A stretch of DNA of 64,000 bases from Myxococcales bacterium (GTDB taxonomy: Bacteria; Myxococcota_A; Polyangia; Polyangiales; Polyangiaceae). Where the stretch lies: contig JANXLV010000033.1 of NCBI GenBank assembly GCA_025355005.1, positions 62,001-126,000 on the forward strand, in the 5' to 3' direction. Numbering within the stretch: the first letter of the stretch is position 1; every line of letters starts with the position of its first letter. This document shows, in pieces, positions 8,920-17,390 of this stretch. Under the pieces are notes generated by a model. That model worked only from the letters and a program-made list of their open reading frames with translations. It was not told the origin of the DNA and searched no databases. The position numbers and the translations under genes are program-made.

Positions 8920-10533
8920 GTGAAGGCTCTGGCTGCTCTCTCTCCACGCGCTCGCCTTGCGATCACCTTCGGGCTCGGCCTTCTCGGCGCGCTCTCCTCG
9001 CCGCCCTTCGACTGGCACTTCGTCATCTGGCCTGCGCTCGCCTTCTACGCGTGCATGGTCTTCACCGCGCCGGAGCCCACGCATGCGTCGCGCGTGCGTC
9101 GGTTCCTGTCGCGCATGAAGACCGGCATGGCGTTTGGCTTCGCCGCCAACCTGTTCGTGATCCGCTTCGTGGTGGTCACCATCACGCGCTTCACCTCGAT
9201 CTCGCCGCCGCTCGCTGTGGTCGCGCTGCTCGCCGTTTCGTTGTTCCAGTGTGTGGGCTGGGGCGTGGGCAGCTCGCTCGCGCGCTCGTTCGCGAACCGC
9301 GGCGTGCCGCCGTACCTGGCTTTCGCGGCGGGCGTGTACTTCGCCATGTTCTTCCCGAGCCTCTTCCCCTGGACGGTGGTTGCTGGCATCACGCCGTGGC
9401 CGGTGTTCTTGCAGCTCGCGGAGCTCGTAGGGGAGCGCGGCGTATCGGCGCTCCTCGCGCTCAACGCGGGCCTGTGCATGACGGCGGTGGGACACGCGCT
9501 CGCGCGTCGTCGCGTTCCGGCGCTGGTCCACGGTGGGCTCGGGCTCGCGCTCTTCTTCGGCATGTGGTTCGAAGGCAGCGTGCGCATGAATCAAGTGGAT
9601 GCGCAGCGCGCCGCGGCGCCGCACGTTCGCATCACGCTGGTTCAACCTGGAACCAATGCGCTCGCTCGCTGGGACGAGAAGCGCGCCCCGGAGCTGCTCG
9701 AGAAGCTGCAAAACCTCACGAAGAGCGCGGAGGCACGCGGCACGGATCTCACGGTGTGGCCCGAGTCCGCATACCCCTACCCGCTCTTCCACAGCGCGCG
9801 CCGCACGCCCCCGGGCGACGTCGCGATCCTCGGACCAGGCGTGCATGGTCCGGTGCTCTTCGGCACGTTCACGCGCAACCTCCGCGTCGACGGCGTGGAG
9901 GAAGGCTACAACTCCGCGTCCGTGGCGCTCGGCAACGGCGATCTGTCGGCGCCGTACGACAAGCGCAAGCTGCTCTGGTTCGGCGAGACCGTGCCGCTTT
10001 CCGACCAGATCCCCTGGCTGCGTGAGACGTTCGCGCGCGGCACCGGTCTCTTGCCGGGCGAAGACGTGGTGCGGCTCGATGCCGGTCCCATCCACGCGGG
10101 AGTCCTCATCTGCTACGAGGACGCGGTCGTCGAGTCCGGCCTGGACGTGATGCACGTGGAGCCGAACGTGCTGATCAACGTCACGAACGACGCCTGGTTC
10201 CAGGGCACGTCCGAGGGCGAGCTGCATCTGCGGCTCTCCACGCTGCGCTCGATCGAGCTGCGTCGCGACCTCGCGCGCTCCGTGAACCTTGGCCCCACGA
10301 GCATGGTGGATGCGGCCGGCCGCATTCGCATGCGCTACGCCGACGTCCTGCCTGCGGCGGTGCCCGTGGACGTCGCGCTGCTCGATCTGCCGCCGACGCC
10401 GTTCGCGCGCTTCGGGCACGCCCCGCTCACGCTCGCGTTTCTCATCGCGTGCGGACGCCCGATGTGGCGCTCACGCAAGGAGAAGAAGGCCGCGGCGGAC
10501 AAAGCGCCGGCGAACAAAACGCAGAAGGCGTGA
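8920..10533 (+). CDS. lnt: Apolipoprotein N-acyltransferase
   Basis: An inner-membrane enzyme that adds the third acyl chain to lipoproteins. 537 residues from a GTG start. Several hydrophobic helices (about 15-230) precede a periplasmic nitrilase-like domain. The Glu-Lys-Cys triad is visible: Glu in LTVWPESAYP, Lys in KRKLLWFGE, Cys in VLICYED. The downstream NVTNDAWF and SVNLGPTSMVDAAGRI stretches are typical of Lnt. A final hydrophobic helix and a Lys-rich tail close the protein. The many lipoproteins encoded in this window would be its substrates. No lgt or lsp is nearby. Confidence 0.93.
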   Translation: MKALAALSPRARLAITFGLGLLGALSSPPFDWHFVIWPALAFYACMVFTAPEPTHASRVRRFLSRMKTGMAFGFAANLFVIRFVVVTITRFTSISPPLAVVALLAVSLFQCVGWGVGSSLARSFANRGVPPYLAFAAGVYFAMFFPSLFPWTVVAGITPWPVFLQLAELVGERGVSALLALNAGLCMTAVGHALARRRVPALVHGGLGLALFFGMWFEGSVRMNQVDAQRAAAPHVRITLVQPGTNALARWDEKRAPELLEKLQNLTKSAEARGTDLTVWPESAYPYPLFHSARRTPPGDVAILGPGVHGPVLFGTFTRNLRVDGVEEGYNSASVALGNGDLSAPYDKRKLLWFGETVPLSDQIPWLRETFARGTGLLPGEDVVRLDAGPIHAGVLICYEDAVVESGLDVMHVEPNVLINVTNDAWFQGTSEGELHLRLSTLRSIELRRDLARSVNLGPTSMVDAAGRIRMRYADVLPAAVPVDVALLDLPPTPFARFGHAPLTLAFLIACGRPMWRSRKEKKAAADKAPANKTQKA

Positions 10534-10550
10534 CGCTGATGCGCCACGCC
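10527..10550. terminator. Bidirectional hairpin at the lnt/HU convergent junction
   Basis: A 10-bp stem with one mismatch: GGCGTGACGC (10527-10536) pairs with GCGCCACGCC (10541-10550) around a TGAT loop. It contains the lnt stop codon and lies 27 bp past the HU stop. T-runs next to it are short, so a factor-assisted or mRNA-end-protecting role is possible. Orientation is symmetrical. Confidence 0.5.
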
Positions 10551-10576
10551 CTCCGCGAAAAGGATCGAACCAGTGA

Positions 10577-10891
10577 TTACTGGATGAGATCCTTCAGCGC
10601 CTTGAGCGCCGAGGCGCGGATCTTCTTCGACGCCGGCTTGCCCTTGATGATGATGGGCTGCTTGGTGAAGGGGTTCACGCCCGGACGATCCTTGGTCGCC
10701 GGCTTCTTGACGGCCTTCAGCTTGAGGAGACCGGGGATGACGAACTCGCCCGGACCACGCGAGCCGAGCTGCTTCTTGATGAGCTCCGTGAGGCCGTCAA
10801 ACACCTTCGAGACGCTCTTCTTGTCGAGCTCGCTGTACTCAGCGATCTCGGTGATGACCTGAGCCTTGGTCAAACGCTTGTTACCCGCCAT
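10577..10891 (-). CDS. HU-family DNA-binding protein
   Basis: 104 residues, a nucleoid-associated HU/IHF-fold protein. The N-terminal helical dimerisation part reads MAGNKRLTKAQVITEIAEYS, followed by the beta-arm region (RPGVNPFTKQPI in place of the usual RNPxTGE) and the C-terminal helix. About ten extra residues around the arm (VKKPATKD) lengthen it relative to E. coli HU (90 aa). A perfect AGGAGG lies 10 bases before the ATG. It stands alone in its transcription unit and converges with lnt. HU versus IHF-like sequence specificity cannot be told. Confidence 0.9.
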   Translation of the reverse strand: MAGNKRLTKAQVITEIAEYSELDKKSVSKVFDGLTELIKKQLGSRGPGEFVIPGLLKLKAVKKPATKDRPGVNPFTKQPIIIKGKPASKKIRASALKALKDLIQ

Positions 10892-10900
10892 GTGAACATC

Positions 10901-10906
10901 CTCCTG
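10901..10906 (-). promoter_or_regulatory. Strong ribosome-binding site of the HU gene
   Basis: Minus-strand AGGAGG just upstream of the HU ATG at 10891. It is consistent with high translation of an abundant nucleoid protein. Confidence 0.7.
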
Positions 10907-11189
10907 CCGTTCTAACCGGCTACTTACTACTGAGTCATTCCGCCTTCAGTGAGGAGCACAATGCTCATAACCAGAGGGGACTAGACTGCTCGGGAGACTT
11001 GTAGCAGCGCTCGAGTGACCTCGCACGCTGCTCTCGGAAAACATGGCTATCACCACGTCTTCCATGCCCGCAAGCGAAAATCGTCGCGGAAAGTGCGTTT
11101 TTTGCGGGCGACACGCATCATGGAGTGGCGGGGAGCGTCACGAGGACCCTCGGGATGACCCCCCGGGTGCCGCCAGGGTCCGCCCGAGC
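10907..11189. other. Intergenic region upstream of the HU gene
   Basis: About 280 bp with no supportable gene. It should hold the HU promoter. An inverted repeat GCCCGCAA (11065-11072) / TTGCGGGC (11102-11109) lies near the end of ybeY and overlaps a run of six T (11098-11103). On the minus strand this could help end ybeY transcription, but the long 29-base loop makes that weak. Confidence 0.35.
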
Positions 11190-11732
11190 TCAGGAACGCG
11201 GTGGTCGGCGGAGGGTCTTCTTGGCCCGCTTCGGGGCAGACGCTGGCGCCTTTCCTGGCGCCCTTCTTTTCTTGGTTCCCGGGCGGGCCAAACGGCATAG
11301 ACGCTCCGTCTCCCTCCGCATGGCGACGTCCTTCGCATCGGTATCGTGGTCCCAACCGAGCAGGTGGAGGAGTCCGTGGACGAGGAGCATGGTCACCTCC
11401 TCCATCAGCGGGTGGTCCGCGCGCACGGCTTGTTTTGCGGCAGTTGGCACGCTGACGACGACGTCTCCGAGGACGTTGGGGGAGACTCCGGCGAACTCGC
11501 CCTCCTGCATGGCGAACGCCAAAACGTCCGTGGGCTTGTTTTTATTGCGATAGGTTTTGTTCAATTGATGGATCTGATTATCGTCAACAAATACGATTGA
11601 TCCACCCTTCCGGGTGATGCCCAGCGCACGGCAGATCGCCCGGACCCGACGGCCCAGCTCGCGGTCGTTCAATGCGCCTTCTTGACCCTTCTCGAAGATG
11701 ATCTCGAATCCCAAAGCAGGAGCACGATACAC
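11190..11732 (-). CDS. ybeY: Endoribonuclease YbeY (rRNA maturation)
   Basis: A single-strand endoribonuclease for 16S rRNA 3' processing and ribosome quality control. The zinc site HGLLHLLGWDHD is complete (HxxxHxxGxDH). The upstream IVFVDDNQIHQLNKTYR and PTDVLAF segments are also diagnostic. The start is uncertain: a GTG at 11732 (VYRAPALGF) gives about 180 residues, while an ATG at 11828 adds 32 residues with no family resemblance. The C-terminal 40 residues are a Lys/Arg/Pro-rich tail longer than in E. coli YbeY. It diverges from the small gene at 11858. Confidence 0.88.
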   Translation of the reverse strand: MYRAPALGFEIIFEKGQEGALNDRELGRRVRAICRALGITRKGGSIVFVDDNQIHQLNKTYRNKNKPTDVLAFAMQEGEFAGVSPNVLGDVVVSVPTAAKQAVRADHPLMEEVTMLLVHGLLHLLGWDHDTDAKDVAMRRETERLCRLARPGTKKRRAPGKAPASAPKRAKKTLRRPPRS

Positions 11733-11857
11733 GGCTGGCCCGTCATGGGCGGCCCCCGCCGGGAAAGATCGTTGGCCACAAACTTGGCCGGCGACGCTCC
11801 AAGTAGGACGATGTGCGCATGGGAGCACTCGCCGTCAGCAGTTCGTCCAACCAAGAA

Positions 11858-12190
11858 ATGCACCAGGGTCCGGAGCGAAGGCGCCACCGCGTCTACGTGA
11901 CGAAGAACACCGAGTATCATTTCAGGGACGGCTTCTGCATCGCCGTACGCGATCGCCGCTCCGGTGACTTCATCCAGGGCCACCTCGCGCTTCGCCGCCG
12001 CATGCAGGGCGGGCTCAAGTTCTTCATGAACGGCGCGATTGTCCCGAACATGGGCGAGCCGAGCGTGGGCGAAGCGATCTACTTCGCGAGCGGCGGCCGT
12101 GATCTCGTGACGAGCCCGCTCGAAGCAGTGGAGCGTCCGGAGAAGGCGATCGTCTCCGCCTATCCAGACACGGTCCGCAAGATCCGCTGA
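11858..12190 (+). CDS. Conserved-looking small protein of unknown function
   Basis: 110 residues starting MHQGPERRRHRVYV. Predicted soluble and basic, with a beta-rich middle (FRDGFCIAVRDRRSGDFIQGHLALRR) and FFMNGAIVPNMGEPSVGEAIYFA. No signal peptide or membrane segment. Codon use (G/C at third positions) matches its neighbours, which supports a real gene. The N-terminus is chosen after the divergent ybeY start; an ATG at 11813 would overlap ybeY's possible upstream start. I do not recognise the family. It is followed 52 bp later by the acetyltransferase gene. Confidence 0.65.
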   Translation: MHQGPERRRHRVYVTKNTEYHFRDGFCIAVRDRRSGDFIQGHLALRRRMQGGLKFFMNGAIVPNMGEPSVGEAIYFASGGRDLVTSPLEAVERPEKAIVSAYPDTVRKIR

Positions 12191-12242
12191 CCCACGCGCT
12201 CTCGAAGCACGACGCGCGCAGGAGTTTGCTACGCTCCTGTCG

Positions 12243-12821
12243 ATGCTCGTGATTGCGCCTCGCAATGAGCTTAAGACGCGGCCGCTCACCACCGAGCGCT
12301 TGCTCTTGTCCCCTGTCGACGGCTCCGACGCGCGCGACATGTGGAACGCCGTGGAGATGTCGCGTGCTCACCTCGAGCCTTGGCTTCCGTGGGTGCCCTT
12401 CAATGCGGACCTGGACGCGAGCTTCCGCTACGGCGAGGCGAGCGCCGCAGACTGGGACTCGGCGCGCGCCTGCCGTTTTGCGATTCGTGATCGCGGCTCG
12501 CATCAGTTCCTGGGCGTGGTCGGACTGGAGTCGATCGCGCACCTCCACGAGAGCGCGGAGCTCGGCTACTGGCTGCGCGTGGACACGACGGGCCGCGGCT
12601 ACATGACGGAGGCGTCGCGGGCGCTGCTGAACTGGACGTTCGGTCCGATGCGCGCGCATCGCGTCCGCGTCGCCGCCGCAACGGACAACCATGCCTCGCT
12701 CGCGGTCATTCGCAGGCTCGGCTTCCGCTTCGAGGGAATCGCGCGCGAGGCGGAACGATGCCACGCTCGCTGGCTGGATCATGCCGTTTTCGCGCTGCTC
12801 GCGAACGACCCGAGGCCCTGA
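12243..12821 (+). CDS. GNAT N-acetyltransferase, RimJ/RimL type
   Basis: 192 residues, cytosolic. It follows the RimJ/RimL layout: TERLLLSPVDGSDARDMWNAV at the start, AELGYWLRVDTTGRGYMTEA carrying the acetyl-CoA phosphate-binding turn, and NHASLAVIRRLGFRFEGIAREA at the end, the typical CoA-pocket helix. The substrate may be a protein N-terminus or a small amine; nothing in the context decides. It is separate from the OmpA-family gene 47 bp downstream. Confidence 0.85.
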   Translation: MLVIAPRNELKTRPLTTERLLLSPVDGSDARDMWNAVEMSRAHLEPWLPWVPFNADLDASFRYGEASAADWDSARACRFAIRDRGSHQFLGVVGLESIAHLHESAELGYWLRVDTTGRGYMTEASRALLNWTFGPMRAHRVRVAAATDNHASLAVIRRLGFRFEGIAREAERCHARWLDHAVFALLANDPRP

Positions 12822-12868
12822 CACCGGTAACTTAACCTTCCGCCGCAAGAGCCCGTATCCTTGGTGCC

Positions 12869-14290
12869 GTGGGAAAGGGTGCTCGCGCGCTGGCGATGAT
12901 GTTGGCCGTGGTGTCGGTGCTGTTCGCTTCTGGCGACGCCCGCGCCGACGAGCTGCTCTTCCATGGCAACGCCGGTGGCGCACACGCCGTCGGCAAGCCG
13001 CAGGAGCGTGAATTTGGTTTCGGCGGCGAGGGCGGCTTCGCGCTCGAGGTGCCGTTCGGTCGCTATCTGGGCGGAGAGGTCATCGTCGGTGGCGTGCTTC
13101 TCTCGAAGGGCAGCCCGCCGCTCGATCCCAGGCTCGCGCAGCAGGCGCTCGGCACCGCGGGCTACGGCGGTCTTGGTCTGCGCGTGCACCCCATGGGCGG
13201 CTCGCGCGACTCCGGCATCTGGGTCGACGCATGGGGTGGAGGCACCGAGACGGGCAACCTGTTCCGCTTCGCATTCGGCGCGCGCGTGGGCTACGACTTC
13301 CGCGTCAACGACGGTCGCTTCGACGTCGGACCATATGTAGGATACACGCAAATCGTCCAGCCCGGAGACGAGCTCCGCCCCGACGACGCGCACATGCTCT
13401 CCGTCGGCGTCGCCTTCGGCCTCGGTCGCTCGCCCATCGCCCCGAAGCGGGGTGACCGCGACAAGGACGGCATCTTCGACGACGAGGACGCGTGCCCCGA
13501 CGTCGCCGGCATCCGCACCCCCGACCCCAAGACCAACGGCTGCCCGCCGGTGAAGAACCGCGGCGACCGCGATCGCGACACCGTCTTCGACGACGAGGAC
13601 GCGTGCCCCGACACCCCGGGCATCCGCACCGACGACCCGCGCACCAACGGCTGCCCGCGCAAGGACTCGGACGGCGACGGCGTCTATGACAACGAAGATG
13701 CCTGCCCCTCGGTCCCTGGCGTGCGTACGACCGAGCCAAAGACCAACGGCTGCCCGCGCCCGGACCGCGACAACGACGCGGTGTACGACGACGAGGACGC
13801 GTGCCCCGATGTACCAGGCGTGCGCACAACGGATCCCAAAACCAACGGGTGTCCGGCTGGCGACGAGCATGTGCACATGGAAGGTGACAAGATTGTTCTG
13901 GACGAAGTGATCTTGTTCGACACAGACAGCCCGCGCGTGCGCCACGTTTCGTGGTCGGTCGTAGAGCGCGTGGCGCGGTTCATCATCGCCAACCCCGACG
14001 TCCTCGAGATCAACATCCAGGGTCACGCTGACGCTGTCGGCAGCGAAGATCACAACCTCTACCTGTCGCGCGAGCGCGCGGAGAGCGTGAGACGACTGCT
14101 CATCCAGTACGGCGTGGACCAGGCGCGCGTCACGGCGCAGGCCTTTGGCAAGACACACCTCAAGGTGGAGACCGTGAAGGCAGAGCAGGCGAACCGCCGC
14201 GTGGAGTTCTTCGTCACGCGCTCCCGGGCGAAGGCGAACGTGCTCACACCGCAGTCGTCCGCCGAGAAGCAGCCCGGAGCCACGCCGTGA
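12869..14290 (+). CDS. OmpA-family protein with thrombospondin type-3 (Ca-binding) repeats
   Basis: 473 residues from a GTG. A signal peptide ends at DARA|DE. Then follow an N-terminal beta-barrel (about 28-190) and four TSP3-like units at about 195-335, each with a D-rich core (for example DKDGIFDDEDACPD) closed by TNGCP. A C-terminal OmpA/MotB peptidoglycan-binding domain occupies about 345-455, with NIQGHADAVGSEDHNLYLSRERAESV and the closing ANRRVEFFV. The repeats are Asp-rich and should bind calcium, acting as a stiff spacer between membrane and cell wall. Repeats 2 and 4 have lost some acidic positions. The stop overlaps the start of the next gene (TGATG), implying coupling. Confidence 0.9.
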   Translation: MGKGARALAMMLAVVSVLFASGDARADELLFHGNAGGAHAVGKPQEREFGFGGEGGFALEVPFGRYLGGEVIVGGVLLSKGSPPLDPRLAQQALGTAGYGGLGLRVHPMGGSRDSGIWVDAWGGGTETGNLFRFAFGARVGYDFRVNDGRFDVGPYVGYTQIVQPGDELRPDDAHMLSVGVAFGLGRSPIAPKRGDRDKDGIFDDEDACPDVAGIRTPDPKTNGCPPVKNRGDRDRDTVFDDEDACPDTPGIRTDDPRTNGCPRKDSDGDGVYDNEDACPSVPGVRTTEPKTNGCPRPDRDNDAVYDDEDACPDVPGVRTTDPKTNGCPAGDEHVHMEGDKIVLDEVILFDTDSPRVRHVSWSVVERVARFIIANPDVLEINIQGHADAVGSEDHNLYLSRERAESVRRLLIQYGVDQARVTAQAFGKTHLKVETVKAEQANRRVEFFVTRSRAKANVLTPQSSAEKQPGATP

Positions 14291-15642
14291 TGCCGAAGCC
14301 CTCCCCCATGCAGACGAAGCAGACGAAGAGGCCGCTGCGGACCGCAATCGCGTTCGGGTTCGCGCTCGCCTTCGTGTTCCTCTTCGTTGCGTGCGACGCG
14401 GCGAACTCCCTCGTCGGCGGCGAGTGCGGGCAGAGCCTCACTGCGTGCTCGCCCGGCGAGTGCGTCGACCTCTTGTCCGACGTCGGCAACTGCGGCGCAT
14501 GCGGCAACTCCTGCAAGAACGGGATCGCGTGTGGGACCGGCATCTGTGGCGGGCCCATCGACGGCTCGCTCGACGGCCAGAAGCCCAACGACGGCGCGCT
14601 CGGTGACGGGCAGCTCGGTGATGGGCAGCTCGGCGACGGTCAGAGCACGGACGGACAGAGCACGGACGGACAGAGCGGCGACGGAAGCTCCGGCGACGGC
14701 AACGTTGGCGACGCCTGCGTTCCCCCGTTCAACACCGCGGCGCACTGCGGCGCGTGCAACATCCAGTGCGTCGGCGTGAACCACGTGTGCTCCCCGTCCG
14801 ACGGCGGCTTCGCGTGCGGTCCGTTCTGCACTGATCCGCTGTTCCCAGACGAATGTCTCGGCACATGCGTCGACCTCCAGAACGACCCGGCCAACTGCGG
14901 CGTATGCGGCAAGGCGTGCGCGTCCGGCATCTGCACCATGGGCATCTGCCAGGGCTCGACGCCGGGCGACATCGTGCTGATCGGTCACGATTTCACGGGC
15001 GCCATCACCAGCACTACCCCAGGCAGGTTGCTCGCCAACGCAACGTTCATCCCTTCGACGAACCCGCTACGTCTCCTGTCGTACGAGCAATACGCGACCG
15101 CGGGCGCCGTCGCCGTCGCCAAGAACGTCATCAACGCGTCCGCGGTGGCGCGCGGTCGCGCCGCTGTGAAGTACACGGTATCGAACAAGGCCCTGGACCT
15201 CTCCGTGCCTGGCCTCGAGGCGAAGTTCGACGTCATCCTCGTGCACGATCAAGCCGCACTGCCGCTTGCGCAGGCCGCCATCGACGGCGCGAGCGACGCA
15301 GCGGCGCTCCTCCAATTCACGAAGGCGGGCGGCGTGATCATCGTGCTCTCCGGGGCGAACGGACAGGACGCGATGCCCACGTGGATCTCCAGCGCAGGCC
15401 TCGTGAGCCTCGCCGGCGACACGTTCCTGCCCACGACTCCTCCTCCTGCGACGCGTGGCACCGTGGTCGCGCCCGGTGACGACGTGGGCACGCTGCTGGT
15501 GAGCCCCTATGCCGTGGGCGTTCGCTCCGTGTCGTTCCAGTCGAACGAGCCGGATGGCGCGAACGTCACGTTCGTGGTGCTGACGGGCAGCGCGCCAGGC
15601 CCCCTCGGCGATCCGATCGTGATTCACAAGACCGTCCCCTGA
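14290..15642 (+). CDS. Cys-rich secreted lipoprotein with 5-residue DGQ repeats
   Basis: About 450 residues. A long basic N-terminus precedes a hydrophobic segment ending FLFVAC|DA (lipobox Cys about residue 35, with Asp at +2). Three Cys clusters of the myxobacterial NCGxCGxxC kind follow (NCGACGNSC, HCGACNIQC, NCGVCGKAC). Between the first two is a degenerate LGDGQ/STDGQ repeat. The last 200 residues look like a Rossmann-like domain (DIVLIGHDF, GGVIIVLSG) that may be a surface or sensor module. Automated tools sometimes mislabel this family as tryptophan synthase; there is no such domain. It is coupled to the upstream OmpA gene. Confidence 0.8.
   Translation: MPKPSPMQTKQTKRPLRTAIAFGFALAFVFLFVACDAANSLVGGECGQSLTACSPGECVDLLSDVGNCGACGNSCKNGIACGTGICGGPIDGSLDGQKPNDGALGDGQLGDGQLGDGQSTDGQSTDGQSGDGSSGDGNVGDACVPPFNTAAHCGACNIQCVGVNHVCSPSDGGFACGPFCTDPLFPDECLGTCVDLQNDPANCGVCGKACASGICTMGICQGSTPGDIVLIGHDFTGAITSTTPGRLLANATFIPSTNPLRLLSYEQYATAGAVAVAKNVINASAVARGRAAVKYTVSNKALDLSVPGLEAKFDVILVHDQAALPLAQAAIDGASDAAALLQFTKAGGVIIVLSGANGQDAMPTWISSAGLVSLAGDTFLPTTPPPATRGTVVAPGDDVGTLLVSPYAVGVRSVSFQSNEPDGANVTFVVLTGSAPGPLGDPIVIHKTVP
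14596..14715 (+). repeat. Eight tandem 15-bp coding repeats
   Basis: Eight degenerate 15-bp units encode xxxGDG-type pentapeptides (ALGDG, QLGDG twice, QSTDG twice, QSGDG, SSGDG, NVGDA). Units four and five are identical at DNA level. They lie inside the Cys-rich lipoprotein gene as a flexible linker and could vary in number by slippage. Confidence 0.8.
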
Positions 15643-15643
15643 C

Positions 15644-16543
15644 TCAGCTTGGTTTCTGCGAGAGAAGCGCGCGCACGCGGCCGATGCCTTCCACGCTTCG
15701 CGAGCCGTACCAGGAGAGATCCTTGCCGTCCGTCATGACCACGGCGCCGCGCGTGGCGGCCGGGATGGGCATGGCGCGAAACACCGCAGCGTCGGCGTCG
15801 GTGAAGGGGTGCGGTTCGTTCGGCAGGAGCACCAGCTGAGGCGCGCGCGCGATGACCTCTTCGTCGGTGATGCGCGGATAGCGCGTGTCCTTGCCATCTG
15901 CGGCGAGCGGCGCGAGACGGCCCAGGTCCGCGGCGAGCGGATAGCGTCGCTCGCGATCGGCGAAGACGTTGACGCCGCCCGAGAGCGCGATCATGTCGCT
16001 GATGAAGGTGTCCCCATGGATGGTCATCAGCGGCTTCATCCAGATCGGACAGAACACCCGTATCGGGCCGCCGCTCTTCTTTCGATCGTCACACGCCGCC
16101 TCCGCCTCACGGAGCGCGTGGTAGCCCCGCCGCAGCAGGTCCTTCACGGCCGCGTCGTCCGTGACGTGGAAGATCTTCGCAAGCCGGCCGATGTGCGCGA
16201 TCCCCTCGGCCACGCGGCGCGGGAACGAGATGAAGACGCGCACGCCTGCCTGCGCGAGCTTCTCCAGATCGCCCTTCGTGTTCTCTTCCTGGTTCGCGAT
16301 CACCAGGTCTGGCTCGAGCGCGATGATGTCAGCGACGCGCGGATTCTTGGTCCCACCGATGGCGGGGATCTTCGCGACTCCGTCCGCCGGCAGCTCGCAG
16401 TAGTCGGTGCGACCGACGATCGCAGCTCCGCACCCAAGGTCGAACAGCGTCAGCGTCTCGCTCGGGACCAGCGAAACGACGCGCGTGGGCGCCCCGCGGA
16501 ACGTCAGCTCGCGATTGTAGTCATCGGTCACCTTGACGACCAT
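15644..16543 (-). CDS. BtuF-like helical-backbone metal/cobalamin-binding protein without signal peptide
   Basis: 299 residues. It has the class-III substrate-binding fold: RVVSLVPSETLTLFDLGCG, IVGRTDYCELP, IGGTKNPRVADIIALEPDLVIANQEEN and PQLVLLPNEPHPF are typical of cobalamin/iron-chelate binders such as BtuF. Unlike normal binding proteins it begins directly with MVVKVTDDYNREL and has no signal peptide or lipobox, so it may be cytoplasmic. No permease or ATPase gene is adjacent. Its stop is one base from the stop of the convergent Cys-rich gene. Ligand unknown. Confidence 0.78.
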   Translation of the reverse strand: MVVKVTDDYNRELTFRGAPTRVVSLVPSETLTLFDLGCGAAIVGRTDYCELPADGVAKIPAIGGTKNPRVADIIALEPDLVIANQEENTKGDLEKLAQAGVRVFISFPRRVAEGIAHIGRLAKIFHVTDDAAVKDLLRRGYHALREAEAACDDRKKSGGPIRVFCPIWMKPLMTIHGDTFISDMIALSGGVNVFADRERRYPLAADLGRLAPLAADGKDTRYPRITDEEVIARAPQLVLLPNEPHPFTDADAAVFRAMPIPAATRGAVVMTDGKDLSWYGSRSVEGIGRVRALLSQKPS

Positions 16544-16549
16544 GCGCGT

Positions 16550-16903
16550 CTACTCCCACTCTTCTGTCGGCGGCGGCGGCGCAGGCGGCCCGCCATCCGC
16601 GTGGAGCCCGATGCGCGCGGCGCAGTCTGCCCAGACGTGATCCCCGCATCGCGTCTCGCGCGCGGCCACGCAGGAGATCACGTTCTCTCCCTGTCCCTCC
16701 GCGAGCCGGTCCAGGATGAACTGGCAACCGCGGTTGCACTCGTCCTCGGAGCACTGACGGACGGCCTTCTTCGCGCAGGAGTCCGTACAGAGATCGACGG
16801 GACGGTTGGGCGGATCCTTCGAGCGACATGCCGCAACGAAGAAGCCGGCGAGCACGAGCACGCTACAAAACAACGCTCCACGCACGACGGCTCCGTTCAC
16901 CAC
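16550..16903 (-). CDS. Small Cys-rich lipoprotein
   Basis: 117 residues from a GTG at 16903 (a further GTG follows immediately). An upstream in-frame start would extend into folA and is rejected because the hydrophobic signal sequence begins here. The lipobox is GFFVAAC (Cys about 26). The mature part has eight Cys with CTDSC, CSEDECNRGC, SCVAARETRCG spacing and a Pro-rich tail, so it is probably disulfide-bonded in the periplasm. It lies 7 bp after folA and 6 bp before the BtuF-like gene, suggesting a thyA-folA-lipoprotein-binding protein operon. Function unknown. Confidence 0.72.
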   Translation of the reverse strand: MVNGAVVRGALFCSVLVLAGFFVAACRSKDPPNRPVDLCTDSCAKKAVRQCSEDECNRGCQFILDRLAEGQGENVISCVAARETRCGDHVWADCAARIGLHADGGPPAPPPPTEEWE

Positions 16904-16910
16904 GGCGTTT

Positions 16911-17390
16911 CTACCTCTCGTAGGTAACGAACTCCACACCTTCCGTCTCGCCGCGCCGCCGAGCGACCTCGCGCCAGGCGTCGGGCCCCGCCTCGAACTC
17001 GGGGAAGAAGGTGTCACCCGCCTCGATCACGATGGGAATATATGTAATGTACATTCTTTGTGCGAGAGGCAGCGCGGCCCGGTAGATCTCCGAACCACCG
17101 ATCACGAACGGCTCTGGGTCCGTGGTCTTCGCCAGCGCGATGGCCTCCTCCACGGTGCGCGCGACCTCCGTGCCCTCCGCATGGAAGTCGGGGCTGCGGG
17201 TCACCACGATGTTGCGCCGGCGAGGCAGCGGCTTGCCCATGGAGTCGTAGGTCTTGCGGCCCATGATGACGGCATGCCCGAGGGTCGTGCGCATGAAGAA
17301 CTTCATGTCCTCTGGCACATCCCACGGCAGCGTGCCGCCCTTGCCGATGACGCGGTTCCTCGACATGGCCGAGATCAGGGAGACCGTCAC
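16911..17390 (-). CDS. folA: Dihydrofolate reductase
   Basis: 159 residues, the usual DHFR length. It reduces dihydrofolate with NADPH and regenerates the folate oxidised by thymidylate synthase. Motifs: [26 protein letters not shown] with the active-site acid, [12 protein letters not shown] (NADPH site), [13 protein letters not shown] and the closing strands. The ATG overlaps the thyA stop by 4 bp (17387-17390), so it is translated as a thyA-folA pair. Confidence 0.95.
   Translation of the reverse strand: MTVSLISAMSRNRVIGKGGTLPWDVPEDMKFFMRTTLGHAVIMGRKTYDSMGKPLPRRRNIVVTRSPDFHAEGTEVARTVEEAIALAKTTDPEPFVIGGSEIYRAALPLAQRMYITYIPIVIEAGDTFFPEFEAGPDAWREVARRRGETEGVEFVTYER

Noticed and set aside
13450-13860. 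Similar ~100-bp blocks in the OmpA-family gene as DNA repeats
   Set aside because: They are coding TSP3 units conserved at protein level, not mobile or CRISPR-like repeats.
14290-15642. Tryptophan-synthase annotation
   Set aside because: The NCGxCGxxC pattern is sometimes labelled this way by automated tools; no TIM-barrel or catalytic residues are present.
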